From assembly GCA_045653805.1 (NCBI GenBank), contig JAZOMF010000075.1, positions 124,001-188,000 on the forward strand: a stretch of 64,000 bases of DNA, given 5' to 3'. Below, piece after piece: positions 9,535 to 18,165 of this stretch (the first letter of the stretch is position 1; every line of letters begins with the position of its first letter). This DNA is from SVTX01 sp045653805 (lineage in GTDB: Bacteria; Bacillota; Clostridia; Oscillospirales; CAG-272). The notes beneath the pieces are model-generated. The model worked only from the letters and a program-made list of their open reading frames with translations, did no database searches and had not been told where the DNA came from. The position numbers and the translations under genes were made by a program.

Positions 9535-9563
9535 TTGAAAATTATTTCGAAATGAGGTATAAT
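9535..9563 (+). promoter_or_regulatory. Sigma-A promoter of coaE operon
   Basis: TTGAAA (9535-9540) and TATAAT (9558-9563) have a 17-nt spacer, about 59 nt before the coaE start. Confidence 0.75.
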
Positions 9564-9621
9564 ACAAATTAGGTGTTTGTTATTAAGACAAAAAATCCAA
9601 ATTTGACGAAAGGAGTCGGAT

Positions 9622-10227
9622 ATGTTCATTATCGGTATCACCGGTCCCAGCGGCTCGGGCAAGGGCGAGGTTTCAAAACATCTTTCGTCAAAGGGCGCAA
9701 AAATAATAGATGCCGACGAGGTGTATCACGACGTTATCACTCCCCCATCAGCCTGTATCAACGAATTGGTCTCAACTTTTGGCAAGGAGATATTGACCGA
9801 CACGGGGGCAATTAACAGAAAAAATCTTGCCTTGATCGTGTTCAGCGAAGAAAACAAAGAAAATCTTGAGCGATTGAACAAGATCACCCACAAATATGTG
9901 ATAGAGCGCATAAACGACATTATTTTCGACTGCAAAAATCAGGGCGTTGACGTTTGCGTGATAGACGCCCCCCTGCTTATTGAGGCAGGCATACATAAGA
10001 ATTGCGACTTAACTATATCGGTGCTTGCACATAAGGACACTCGCATAGAAAGAATAATGCAACGCGACGGTATCGACCGTTCCGCGGCAGAGCGACGCGT
10101 CAACTCGCAAAAGCCTGATGAGTTTTATAAAGAAAACACCGACGAAACGGTATATAATAACGGCGATCTTGCTTCCCTGTTTGCAGATGTCGATTCCATC
10201 CTTCAAAAAAGGCGGATCAAGTTATGA
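9622..10227 (+). CDS. coaE: Dephospho-CoA kinase
   Basis: A 201-residue kinase for the last step of coenzyme A synthesis, phosphorylating the 3'-hydroxyl of dephospho-CoA with ATP. The P-loop is GPSGSGKGEVSK near residue 7, followed by the conserved DADEVYHDV. VIDAPLLIEAG and QRDGIDRSAAERR (lid region) are as expected for the family. The start follows GAAAGGAGTCGG. The stop overlaps the next start by four bases (ATGA), so the transglycosylase is translationally coupled. Confidence 0.95.
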   Translation: MFIIGITGPSGSGKGEVSKHLSSKGAKIIDADEVYHDVITPPSACINELVSTFGKEILTDTGAINRKNLALIVFSEENKENLERLNKITHKYVIERINDIIFDCKNQGVDVCVIDAPLLIEAGIHKNCDLTISVLAHKDTRIERIMQRDGIDRSAAERRVNSQKPDEFYKENTDETVYNNGDLASLFADVDSILQKRRIKL

Positions 10228-10799
10228 CAAGAGGTCGCAAGAGATATGCAGGCTCCGGTTGGGGCAAAATAATACTGATAGTTCTGGCAATTTCCATCGT
10301 TTTTGGTTTTGTCTTCGACTTCGCCATAAATCAGATCGAGCACGCACTTTACCCCCAGCCCTCGAAATACACAGAATCGGTGCAAAAGTATTCCGAAAGA
10401 TTTAACGTTCCCGAGGAGCTTATATGGGCGGTGATCAAAACCGAAAGTGGATTTGATTCCTCCGCTGTATCAAGTGCAGGTGCGGTGGGACTTATGCAGT
10501 TGACCGAATCCACGTTCAATGAAATCAGCACCCAACGACTTAAAGAAGGCCTTGCGGCAGGTATGAGATACGATCCCGATACCAATATCCGCTATGGAAC
10601 ATACTATCTTTCATATCTATACCAAAGATACGGAAACTGGGATGCCGCCCTCGCCGCTTATAATGGCGGACTTGGAAACGCTGACGATTGGGTCGATGAA
10701 AACGGCAAGCTCTCAGTTAATGATATTCCATTTAGAGAAACGAGAAATTACGTTAAAAAGGTTAATTGGGCAAGGAGAAAATATGAGGATCTTTACTGA
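10224..10799 (+). CDS. Membrane-anchored lytic transglycosylase (SLT domain)
   Basis: A 191-residue protein with one N-terminal membrane anchor (about residues 13-31) and a Slt70-type goose-lysozyme-like domain outside the membrane. The catalytic glutamate is in VIKTESGFD, followed by the diagnostic GLMQLTEST, and AAYNGGLGN and RNYVKKV close the fold. It would cleave the MurNAc-GlcNAc bond of peptidoglycan to give anhydro-muropeptides. The pairing with coaE is frequent in Clostridia and does not imply a shared pathway. Confidence 0.92.
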   Translation: MTRGRKRYAGSGWGKIILIVLAISIVFGFVFDFAINQIEHALYPQPSKYTESVQKYSERFNVPEELIWAVIKTESGFDSSAVSSAGAVGLMQLTESTFNEISTQRLKEGLAAGMRYDPDTNIRYGTYYLSYLYQRYGNWDAALAAYNGGLGNADDWVDENGKLSVNDIPFRETRNYVKKVNWARRKYEDLY

Positions 10800-10855
10800 T
10801 CTCTCTGAAAATAAAAAACAATACATAGATAATTCTATGGAGAAAGGATAAAAAA

Positions 10856-12229
10856 ATGAGCAACGAACTTACCTACACAAAAGCTAATTTTTACGACAAG
10901 GCAACCGACTCCGAGATCAAAGCCGCTTACGATTATTGTGACGGCTACATGGCCTACATGGATGCCTCCAAGACCGAGAGAGAGGCTGTTAATGTCTCTA
11001 TCGCTATGGCAGAGGCACAGGGTTACAAGCCCTACTCCTTTGGTATGGAGATCAAGGCAGGCGACAAGCTCTACTATAACAATCGCGGCAGAAATCTCTA
11101 CCTTTTCAGAATCGGTAGCGAAAACATCAACAACGGTATGAGAATAATTGCTTCTCACATCGACAGCCCCAGACTTGACTTCAAGCAGGTTCCGATCTAC
11201 GAGGACGGCGGCTTCTGCTTCGCTAAAACTCACTACTACGGCGGTGTTCGCAAGTACCAGTGGGTAGCTATCCCCTTGGCACTTCACGGAACAGTTGCAA
11301 AGAAGGACGGCACATGCGTTGACATCTGCATTGGCGACGAGGACGGCGAGCCCGTATTCTACATCAACGATCTTCTCCCACACCTTGCAAAGGATCAGAG
11401 CGCAAAGCCCCTCGGTCAGGCAATTCCCGCAGAGAGCCTTAACATCGTTCTTGGCTCTAGACCCCTTGCAGACACCGAGGACGCAAACAAGATCAAGCTT
11501 AACGTTCTCAACATCCTCAACGAGAAGTACGGCATCAACGAGGAAGACTTCCTCTCCGCTGACATCTTCGTAGTACCCGCAGGCAAGGCTCGCGACGTTG
11601 GCTTTGACCGTTCCCTTATGTCCGCATACGGTCACGACGACAAGGTATGCGCATATCCCTCCCTCACTGCACTCTTTGAGTCCGATGCAAGCGAGCACAC
11701 CCTTATGGTCGTTCTTGCCGACAAGGAGGAGATCGGTAGCGAGGGTAACACCGGTATGCAGTGCGGTCTCTTCACCGACCTTATGGGTGCTATCACCGAG
11801 TCTCTCGGCGGCAACATCTATGCTGTAAAGGCTAACTCCAAGTGCCTCAGTGCCGACGTTAACGCTTGCTTCGATCCCAATTTCGCAGAAGTTTACGAGT
11901 CTAAGAACGCAGCTAAGATCAACTGTGGTATCGCTATGTCCAAGTATACCGGTAGCGGCGGAAAGGGTGGCACCAACGATGCTCCCGCAGAGTACATCGC
12001 TTGGATCAGAAAGATCTATGAGGAGTACGGAGTTCTTTGGCAGACCGCAGAGCTTGGCAAGACCGACCAGGGCGGCGGCGGAACCGTTGCAAAGTATATT
12101 GCAAAGCACAACATTGAAACCGTTGACCTCGGTGTTCCCGTAATTTCCATGCACGCTCCCTACGAGGTAGTTTCCAAGGCAGACGTTTACTCTGCTCACA
12201 AGGCATTCTACGCCTTCAACATGGCTTAA
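10856..12229 (+). CDS. M18-family aminopeptidase
   Basis: A 457-residue cytosolic zinc aminopeptidase of family M18 (aspartyl-aminopeptidase-like; bacterial members form large tetrahedral dodecamers). The metal and catalytic residues are visible: His in ASHIDSPRLD, Asp in GHDDKVCAYPS, the Glu pair in LADKEEIGSEG and the C-terminal His in SMHAPYE. It releases N-terminal acidic or neutral residues from peptides. It has a strong GAGAAAGGA site and codon use like a highly expressed gene. prfA begins 3 nt after its stop, indicating coupling. Confidence 0.95.
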   Translation: MSNELTYTKANFYDKATDSEIKAAYDYCDGYMAYMDASKTEREAVNVSIAMAEAQGYKPYSFGMEIKAGDKLYYNNRGRNLYLFRIGSENINNGMRIIASHIDSPRLDFKQVPIYEDGGFCFAKTHYYGGVRKYQWVAIPLALHGTVAKKDGTCVDICIGDEDGEPVFYINDLLPHLAKDQSAKPLGQAIPAESLNIVLGSRPLADTEDANKIKLNVLNILNEKYGINEEDFLSADIFVVPAGKARDVGFDRSLMSAYGHDDKVCAYPSLTALFESDASEHTLMVVLADKEEIGSEGNTGMQCGLFTDLMGAITESLGGNIYAVKANSKCLSADVNACFDPNFAEVYESKNAAKINCGIAMSKYTGSGGKGGTNDAPAEYIAWIRKIYEEYGVLWQTAELGKTDQGGGGTVAKYIAKHNIETVDLGVPVISMHAPYEVVSKADVYSAHKAFYAFNMA

Positions 12230-12232
12230 TTT

Positions 12233-13309
12233 ATGTTCCACAAGCTTGTTTCCACTGCCGAGAAGTATGCAAGACTCGAATATGAGCTTGCCAACAACAC
12301 GGCACTGATAACAGACGCACAGGCATACGCCAAGGCTATAAAAGAATATCGCTCGCTAACTCCCGTGGTTGAAAAATATCGCGAATACAAGCGCGCCGAG
12401 CAGGACGTAGAGGATGCCTTGATGATAATTGACGAGGCAGAGGACGACGATATGCGCGAGATGGCGCAGGACGAGCTTAAGGAAGCAAAAATACGCGTGG
12501 AGCGCCTTAGTGAGGAGCTTACCGTGCTTTTGCTTCCCCGCGACCCTAACGATGACAAAAACATCATTGTTGAAATTCGTGCGGGTGCGGGCGGCGAGGA
12601 GGCGGCGCTCTTTGCGGCAGTTCTCTATCGCATGTACTCGATGTACGCCTCTGCTGTGGGCTTTAAGGTCTCGGTTGCAAATGCAAACGAAACAGAGCTT
12701 GGCGGATATAAGGAGATCTCCTTTACCGTCGAGGGTGACGGTGCATATTCCCGTTTCAAATTCGAGTCAGGAGTTCACAGAGTTCAGAGAGTTCCCGAGA
12801 CCGAGTCTCAAGGCAGAATCCAGACCTCTACCGCAACCGTTGCGGTACTGCCCGAGGTTGAGGATGTTGAAATTGAGATCAAGGACTCCGACCTTATTTA
12901 CGAATCCTGCAAATCCAGCGGCGCAGGAGGTCAGCACATCAACAAGACCGAGTCCGCCGTAAGACTTACCCACAAGCCCTCGGGTATCGTTATCGAATGT
13001 CAGGAGGAGCGCTCACAGTTCAAAAACAAGGACAAAGCACTCAAGATGCTCCGTGCAAAGCTTTATGATATAAAGCAACGTGAGCAATCCGACAAGATAG
13101 CATCCGACAGAAAGAGTCAAGTTGGAACTGGTGACCGTAGCGAAAAGATCCGAACCTACAACTATCCCCAAAACAGAGTTACCGACCACCGTATCGGAGT
13201 AACTCTCCACTCCCTTGACAGCTTCGTCAACGGAAACATCGGCCAGATGATAGACTCGCTTATCGCGGCAGACACTGCCGAAAAGCTTAAAGCCGAAAGC
13301 AACACTTAA
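12233..13309 (+). CDS. prfA: Peptide chain release factor 1
   Basis: A 358-residue class I release factor that recognises UAA/UAG. It carries the catalytic GGQ (GAGGQHINKTES), the RF1 anticodon tripeptide Pro-Glu-Thr (RVPETESQGR) and the acidic loop GAGGEEAALFA. It begins 3 nt after the aminopeptidase with no clear ribosome-binding site of its own, so it likely depends on translational coupling. The methyltransferase prmC, which modifies the GGQ glutamine and commonly sits next to prfA, is not adjacent here. Confidence 0.97.
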   Translation: MFHKLVSTAEKYARLEYELANNTALITDAQAYAKAIKEYRSLTPVVEKYREYKRAEQDVEDALMIIDEAEDDDMREMAQDELKEAKIRVERLSEELTVLLLPRDPNDDKNIIVEIRAGAGGEEAALFAAVLYRMYSMYASAVGFKVSVANANETELGGYKEISFTVEGDGAYSRFKFESGVHRVQRVPETESQGRIQTSTATVAVLPEVEDVEIEIKDSDLIYESCKSSGAGGQHINKTESAVRLTHKPSGIVIECQEERSQFKNKDKALKMLRAKLYDIKQREQSDKIASDRKSQVGTGDRSEKIRTYNYPQNRVTDHRIGVTLHSLDSFVNGNIGQMIDSLIAADTAEKLKAESNT

Positions 13310-13333
13310 AACAAAAACAGAAAGGAGCCGCTT

Positions 13334-14371
13334 ATGAAAACAACGGTTATTAAAATTGAAGATATAGCCAAGCAAGCGCAAGATATTGAGCGCGCGGCGG
13401 CTCTCATACGCGACGGCGGATTGGTTGTCATTCCCACAGAGACGGTTTACGGTCTTGGTGGCGATGGAACCAATCCTCTGTCCGCTCAAAAAATATATGC
13501 GGCGAAGGGTCGCCCCTCGGATAACCCGCTTATAATACATATAAGCGACCCCTCCGAAGCCGAAAACTACGCCTACACGGGCGAGCTTTACTACAAGCTG
13601 GCAAAGACGTTTATGCCCGGCCCTCTTACCGTTATTCTTCCTAAAAAGGACACTGTCCCCTATGAAACCACGGGCGGACTTGACACGGTAGCTATCCGCT
13701 GCCCCTCCCATCCCATTGCTCACGCCATAATCAAGGCGGCAGGCGTGCCCGTAGCCGCACCCTCGGCTAACATTTCGGGCAAGCCCTCCACAACGGCGGT
13801 CAAACACGTAATCGAGGACTTCGACGGCAGAGTTGATATGATAATCGACGGAGGCGCGTGCGAAATCGGTCTTGAATCTACAATCGTCCTCATAACAAAA
13901 GAAGGCGGACTTATTTTGCTCCGCCCCGGTGCTATCACCTACGATGCACTTTGTTGCGTTTGCGATAATGTGACTATTTCCCCCACACTTGAGGGTACGC
14001 TAAGCGAAAACGAGCGCCCCTTGTCTCCCGGAATGAAATATAAGCACTATGCACCCGCATCTCAGCTTATTTTGCTTGACGGTGAGGATAAGAACGTAAT
14101 CGAATTTTTGAAAAACGAGCAAAAGAGATGTCGCCCCGCTATCCTTTGCTACGACGAAGAGGCAGAACTGCTTGAAAACAAGCTTTTGTTGCCTATCGGC
14201 GGCAGAGATGACCAAGTATCCCACGCGAAAATGCTTTTTGCAAGGCTTCGCGAATGTGATTCCCTGTCTCCTGACATAATTTACGCCCATCTTCCCGGAA
14301 AAGAGGGCTTGGGACTTGCCCTTTACAACCGAATGATCCGCGCGGCGGCGCACACGGTTAAAAAGGTTTAA
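13334..14371 (+). CDS. L-threonylcarbamoyladenylate synthase (Sua5/TsaC2 type)
   Basis: A 345-residue Sua5-type enzyme making threonylcarbamoyl-AMP from threonine, bicarbonate and ATP for tRNA t6A37. The N-terminal YrdC-like domain has the KGRPSDNPLI motif and PSANISGKPS. The linker motif SPGMKYKHYAP leads to a C-terminal Sua5 domain of about 100 residues, distinguishing it from the short TsaC form. It starts 24 nt after prfA with GAAAGGAG. The partners tsaE and tsaB are at 29.4-30.5 kb; tsaD is not in the window. Confidence 0.95.
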   Translation: MKTTVIKIEDIAKQAQDIERAAALIRDGGLVVIPTETVYGLGGDGTNPLSAQKIYAAKGRPSDNPLIIHISDPSEAENYAYTGELYYKLAKTFMPGPLTVILPKKDTVPYETTGGLDTVAIRCPSHPIAHAIIKAAGVPVAAPSANISGKPSTTAVKHVIEDFDGRVDMIIDGGACEIGLESTIVLITKEGGLILLRPGAITYDALCCVCDNVTISPTLEGTLSENERPLSPGMKYKHYAPASQLILLDGEDKNVIEFLKNEQKRCRPAILCYDEEAELLENKLLLPIGGRDDQVSHAKMLFARLRECDSLSPDIIYAHLPGKEGLGLALYNRMIRAAAHTVKKV

Positions 14372-14403
14372 TTTTGAAAATTATACGAAAGGTAATTATA
14401 TAA

Positions 14404-16605
14404 ATGGCAAAGAAAAAGAAACAAAACGAAGTCAGGGAGATCGTTTATGCCCCAATATTGCCTCAACCTATAACCGAGACCATCGAGAAAAACTATATGC
14501 CCTATACAATGAGCGTTATAGTTTCCCGTGCTATTCCCGAGATCGACGGCTTTAAGCCTGCACACAGAAAGATCCTTTATACCATGTACACCATGGGTCT
14601 TTTAAAGGGCTCGAGAACCAAGAGCGCGAATATCGTTGGTGCGGTAATGAAGCTTCACCCCCACGGCGACCAGTCGATCTACGAAACTATGGTTCGCCTT
14701 ACCAAGGGTAACGAGACACTTCTCCACCCCTTTGTAGACTCCAAGGGCAACTTCGGTAAGCAGTATTCCTCCGAAACAAAATATGCAGCTCCCCGTTATA
14801 CCGAGGCCAAGCTCGACTCCTTCTGCGAAACATTGTTTGACGGAATAGATAAGAATGCGGTCAACATGATCGACAACTATGACGGCACTATGAAGGAGCC
14901 TCAGCTTCTTCCCACCGCGTTTCCTAACATTCTCGTATCTCCCAACAGCGGTATTGCAGTCGGTATGGCATCCGACATCTGCTCCTTCAACCTTTCCGAA
15001 ATTTGCGATGGTACTATTGCGGTGCTCAAAAAGCCTAACATCACCGTTGAAAAGATTATGGAGATAATCAAGGCTCCCGATTTTCCCGGTGGCGGTCAGA
15101 TCATTTACGATTATGAGCAGATGAAGAGCATCTACTCAACCGGTGATGGCTCCTTCAAGATTCGCTCAAGATATAATTACGATCCCGACGCAAACTGCAT
15201 CGATATTTACCAGATTCCATACTCCACAACCATTGAGCAGATAATCAACAAGGTTGCGGCAATGGTTAAGGAAGGCAGACTTAAGGAAGTTGTGGACTTT
15301 AGAGACGAGACCGACAAAGAAGGTCTTAAACTCACACTCGATCTCCGCAAGGGCGTTGACCCCGACAAGCTTATGCAAAAGCTCTTCAAGTCCACCCCCC
15401 TTGAAAACAGCTTCAAGTGTAACTTTAACATCATTATAGATGCAGAACCCCGTCAGCTTGGCGTTGTAGACATCATTACCGAATGGATAGCATTCAGAAT
15501 GGAATGCTTAAGCCGAGAGCTTGAATTTGATCTTGAAAAGAAAAAGGCAAAGCTTCATTTGCTCTTGGGTCTCGGCAAGATCCTGCTTGACATAGACAAG
15601 GCGATCCGCATCATCCGTAAGACCGAAAAGGACGAGGACGTTATCCCCAATCTTTGCTCGGGATTTGGCATCGATGAAATTCAGGCAAATTACATTGCTG
15701 ACATCAAGCTTCGTAATTTGAACCGTGAGTACATTATCAACCGTATTTCCGAGATCGAAGACCTCAAGAAAGAGATCGCAGAGATCGAAGAGATACTTGC
15801 CGATGAATTCAAGCTGAAGGCACTTATTGCAAGTCAGCTTACCGAGATCAAGAAAAAGTACGGTCAACCCCGTCGCTCCCAGATCATTCACTCCGAAAAT
15901 ATCGAGTTATATGTTGAGGAGGATGCGATTGAAAACTATCCTTGCAAGCTGGTTCTCTCTCGTGAGGGCTACTTCAAGAAGATCACCTATCGATCACTCC
16001 AGGGTAATGACGAGCAGTTCTTCAAGGAAGGAGACTCGCTCCGCGAGATATTCGATGCAGAAAACAAGGATACTGTTCTCTTCTTTACCGATAAGGCCCA
16101 GCTCTATCGTGCGCCTGTAAACGATTTTGAAAACTGTAAGGCGTCTGTTATGGGTCAGTTCGTTCCTTCCGTGCTTAAGATGGATCCCGGTGAGAAGCCG
16201 GTGTTTGTATCGCTCCAAAATGAATTTAGAGAGGGATATAACTACGTATTCATTTTTGAAAACGGTAAGGGTGTGAAGATTCCCGAAAAGTCATATGAGA
16301 CCTCCAGTGTCCGCCGTAAGCTCAAGGGAGTATTCTCCACCGCGTCTCCCATCGTTGCGGTATTATCCGAGAATGAAAAGAAACCTTATGAAATAATGAT
16401 GGTCACCAATGACAACCGTGCCATCATCTTCAAAACTTCTCTTATTCCCACCAAGACCACGAAGACATCTATCGGAGTTCAACTTATGACTCTTAAGAAA
16501 AACCAGACTGTAGTCTCCGCCATCTCAGACTTTGACGGTAACGCTGATAATACAAAGGGATGCAGAAAGCTTAAGCTCCCCGCATCCGGAAGTTCAATAA
16601 ACTAA
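14404..16605 (+). CDS. Type IIA topoisomerase subunit A (ParC/GyrA-like)
   Basis: A 733-residue DNA breakage-reunion subunit. The winged-helix domain contains KPAHRKILY, HPHGD at 85-89 and the catalytic tyrosine at 132 in AAPRYTEAKL. A tower and long coiled-coil (about 380-480) follow, then a shortened C-terminal pinwheel with blades such as GYFKKITYRSLQG. I see no GyrA-box. Such subunits normally work with a GyrB/ParE ATPase, but no partner is encoded beside it. It lies 32 nt after the Sua5-type gene, probably in the same transcript. Confidence 0.9.
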   Translation: MAKKKKQNEVREIVYAPILPQPITETIEKNYMPYTMSVIVSRAIPEIDGFKPAHRKILYTMYTMGLLKGSRTKSANIVGAVMKLHPHGDQSIYETMVRLTKGNETLLHPFVDSKGNFGKQYSSETKYAAPRYTEAKLDSFCETLFDGIDKNAVNMIDNYDGTMKEPQLLPTAFPNILVSPNSGIAVGMASDICSFNLSEICDGTIAVLKKPNITVEKIMEIIKAPDFPGGGQIIYDYEQMKSIYSTGDGSFKIRSRYNYDPDANCIDIYQIPYSTTIEQIINKVAAMVKEGRLKEVVDFRDETDKEGLKLTLDLRKGVDPDKLMQKLFKSTPLENSFKCNFNIIIDAEPRQLGVVDIITEWIAFRMECLSRELEFDLEKKKAKLHLLLGLGKILLDIDKAIRIIRKTEKDEDVIPNLCSGFGIDEIQANYIADIKLRNLNREYIINRISEIEDLKKEIAEIEEILADEFKLKALIASQLTEIKKKYGQPRRSQIIHSENIELYVEEDAIENYPCKLVLSREGYFKKITYRSLQGNDEQFFKEGDSLREIFDAENKDTVLFFTDKAQLYRAPVNDFENCKASVMGQFVPSVLKMDPGEKPVFVSLQNEFREGYNYVFIFENGKGVKIPEKSYETSSVRRKLKGVFSTASPIVAVLSENEKKPYEIMMVTNDNRAIIFKTSLIPTKTTKTSIGVQLMTLKKNQTVVSAISDFDGNADNTKGCRKLKLPASGSSIN

Positions 16606-16634
16606 AGATAAAAAATAAAACGAGGTAAAAGATC

Positions 16635-16739
16635 ATGCTTAAAAAGCTTTGGGTTAAAGTTCTTGCCCTTGTAATGGTGGCTCTTATGGCTTTGAGCAGC
16701 ATTGCAATAGCAATTTCTTTTCTTATGAACATGCTGTAA
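16635..16739 (+). CDS. 34-residue single-TM peptide
   Basis: A short gene starting ATG CTT AAA AAG, preceded by GAGGTAAAAGATC. It codes for MLKKLWVKVLALVM followed by a hydrophobic, alanine-rich stretch and ends NML. The basic start and 25 or so apolar residues predict one membrane helix or an uncleaved signal anchor. It begins 29 nt after the topoisomerase gene and ends at a hairpin terminator, so it looks like the last gene of the operon. Function unknown; expression is inferred from the ribosome-binding site and position. Confidence 0.5.
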   Translation: MLKKLWVKVLALVMVALMALSSIAIAISFLMNML

Positions 16740-16750
16740 TAATAACATAA

Positions 16751-16784
16751 AATAAAAGGCTCAAGAACTTCTTGAGCCTTTTAT
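16751..16784. terminator. Bidirectional terminator
   Basis: The inverted repeat AATAAAAGGCTCAAGAA/TTCTTGAGCCTTTTATT has A- and T-runs on its flanks. It separates the plus-strand operon from the convergent EF-hand-like gene. Confidence 0.8.
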
Positions 16785-16786
16785 TG

Positions 16787-17017
16787 TTATTCATCATCGT
16801 CGGAATTCAAGATGATTGTATCAACTTCTCCGTTTCCGGTAGTGTCGAGCATTATAGCATCGATTTCTCCGTCTCCGTCAAAATCAAGCTTGCCGATTAC
16901 TACAGACTTTACTTTTCTGTTAACGTAAAAATACACGCCAACAACAGCCGCCGCTACAGCAACAACAGCAGCCGAAACTATGAGAACGATCTTTAACGTA
17001 GATTTCTTATCTGACAT
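16787..17017 (-). CDS. Small membrane-anchored protein with EF-hand-like calcium loops
   Basis: A 76-residue protein: short basic N terminus (MSDKKSTLK), one transmembrane helix (about 10-30), then an outward-facing tail with two repeats, DFDGDGEIDAIMLD and DTTGNGEVDTIILN. The DxDGDGxID pattern is that of EF-hand/dockerin-type calcium loops. The ATG at 17017 has AAGGAGATCAAT in front; a longer upstream frame lacks such a site. Calcium binding is inferred from the loop pattern only. It is a single-gene unit, and its function is unknown. Confidence 0.65.
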   Translation of the reverse strand: MSDKKSTLKIVLIVSAAVVAVAAAVVGVYFYVNRKVKSVVIGKLDFDGDGEIDAIMLDTTGNGEVDTIILNSDDDE

Positions 17018-17176
17018 ATTGATCTCCTTGAAATTATGTTGTGTTTTATATCTATGCTTCAATTATATCATTTATAAGAATAAATTATGTGAATTTGTTG
17101 TAAATTCTCTTAAAAACATAATATTTTTAAACGTTTCCCGTCAATACTTTCCTTAAATCTCAAATGGAGGTATCAA

Positions 17177-18127
17177 ATGACTGAAAACGCTACCAATATT
17201 CGTTCCTGCGCAATAATAGGATGCGGAAACGTGGGATCTGCAACCGCTTATGCGCTTATGCACAGCAGGCTGCTATCCAAGCTTGTCCTGATAGATATTA
17301 ACTCAAAAAAGGCTTACGGTGAAGCTGAAGATATATCTCACTCGCTTCCCTTTAATTCACCTATGGAAATAATATCCGGAGACTACAAGGATATAGTCGA
17401 TTGCGGCATAATAATCATCACTGCAGGGGTAAATCAAACACCCGAGCAGACAAGACTCGACCTTCTGCAAAAAAACGCCAAAATTTTCCGTGGCATTGTT
17501 GACAACATCAAGGAGCACAACAAAAACGCATTACTGCTGGTAGTGACTAACCCGGTGGACATTTTAACCTATATAACTCTTCAGGAGTCCGGATTTCCTA
17601 CATCAAAGGTGATCGGCTCGGGCACCGTGCTTGACACCGCAAGGCTTAAAGAAAAGGTGGGCAAGCATTTGGGAGTAGACAGCAGAAACGTGCATTCATT
17701 CGTTATCGGAGAGCACGGTGACAGCGAAGTAGCGGTTTGGAGCAGTGCAAACGTATCGGGCATTGATCTCGATAGCTACTACCGTGAGCGACACATGGAA
17801 TTCGATCGTTCCGCCCTTGATCGTCTCGCCGCAGAGGTTATGACCAGCGCATATCGAATTATCGAAGCAAAAGGAGCAACCTACTACGGAATTGCAGACT
17901 CGGTACGCAGGATCGTCTCGGCTATCGTTAATGACGAACACACCATTCTCCCCATATCTGCCAAGCTTTCAGGAGAATACGGCGTTTATGAGGTCTGTAT
18001 GGGTGTTCCCTGCATTGTTGGTAAAAATGGTATAGAACAGATTTTAGAGATACCTTTAGACAAGACTGAAAAGGAAAGACTCAAGGCATCTGCCCAATCG
18101 CTTAAAGACGCCATTGAGCATCTTTGA
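17177..18127 (+). CDS. ldh: L-lactate dehydrogenase
   Basis: A 316-residue NAD-dependent dehydrogenase reducing pyruvate to lactate. The Rossmann glycine motif is IIGCGNVGSA. TNPVDILTY, the GSGTVLDTARL segment with substrate-orienting Asp and Arg, and the catalytic His in VIGEHGDSE are all present. The active-site loop ends NQTPEQTRLDL; the Gln before TR favours lactate over malate dehydrogenase. It sits alone between divergent neighbours, has a GGAGG site and ends at a hairpin terminator. Confidence 0.95.
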   Translation: MTENATNIRSCAIIGCGNVGSATAYALMHSRLLSKLVLIDINSKKAYGEAEDISHSLPFNSPMEIISGDYKDIVDCGIIIITAGVNQTPEQTRLDLLQKNAKIFRGIVDNIKEHNKNALLLVVTNPVDILTYITLQESGFPTSKVIGSGTVLDTARLKEKVGKHLGVDSRNVHSFVIGEHGDSEVAVWSSANVSGIDLDSYYRERHMEFDRSALDRLAAEVMTSAYRIIEAKGATYYGIADSVRRIVSAIVNDEHTILPISAKLSGEYGVYEVCMGVPCIVGKNGIEQILEIPLDKTEKERLKASAQSLKDAIEHL

Positions 18128-18132
18128 CAGCA

Positions 18133-18158
18133 AAAAAGCCGAGGAATCTCGGCTTTTT
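18133..18158. terminator. Terminator after ldh
   Basis: AAAAAGCCGAG, loop GAAT, CTCGGCTTTTT: a perfect 11-bp stem with T-runs on both strands, so it also serves the convergent ywlG-like gene. Confidence 0.85.
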
Positions 18159-18165
18159 CATATAC

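Noticed and set aside
10835..12241. A 468-codon open frame opposite the M18 aminopeptidase
   Set aside because: Antisense shadow of a highly biased gene; no ribosome-binding site and no recognisable domain.
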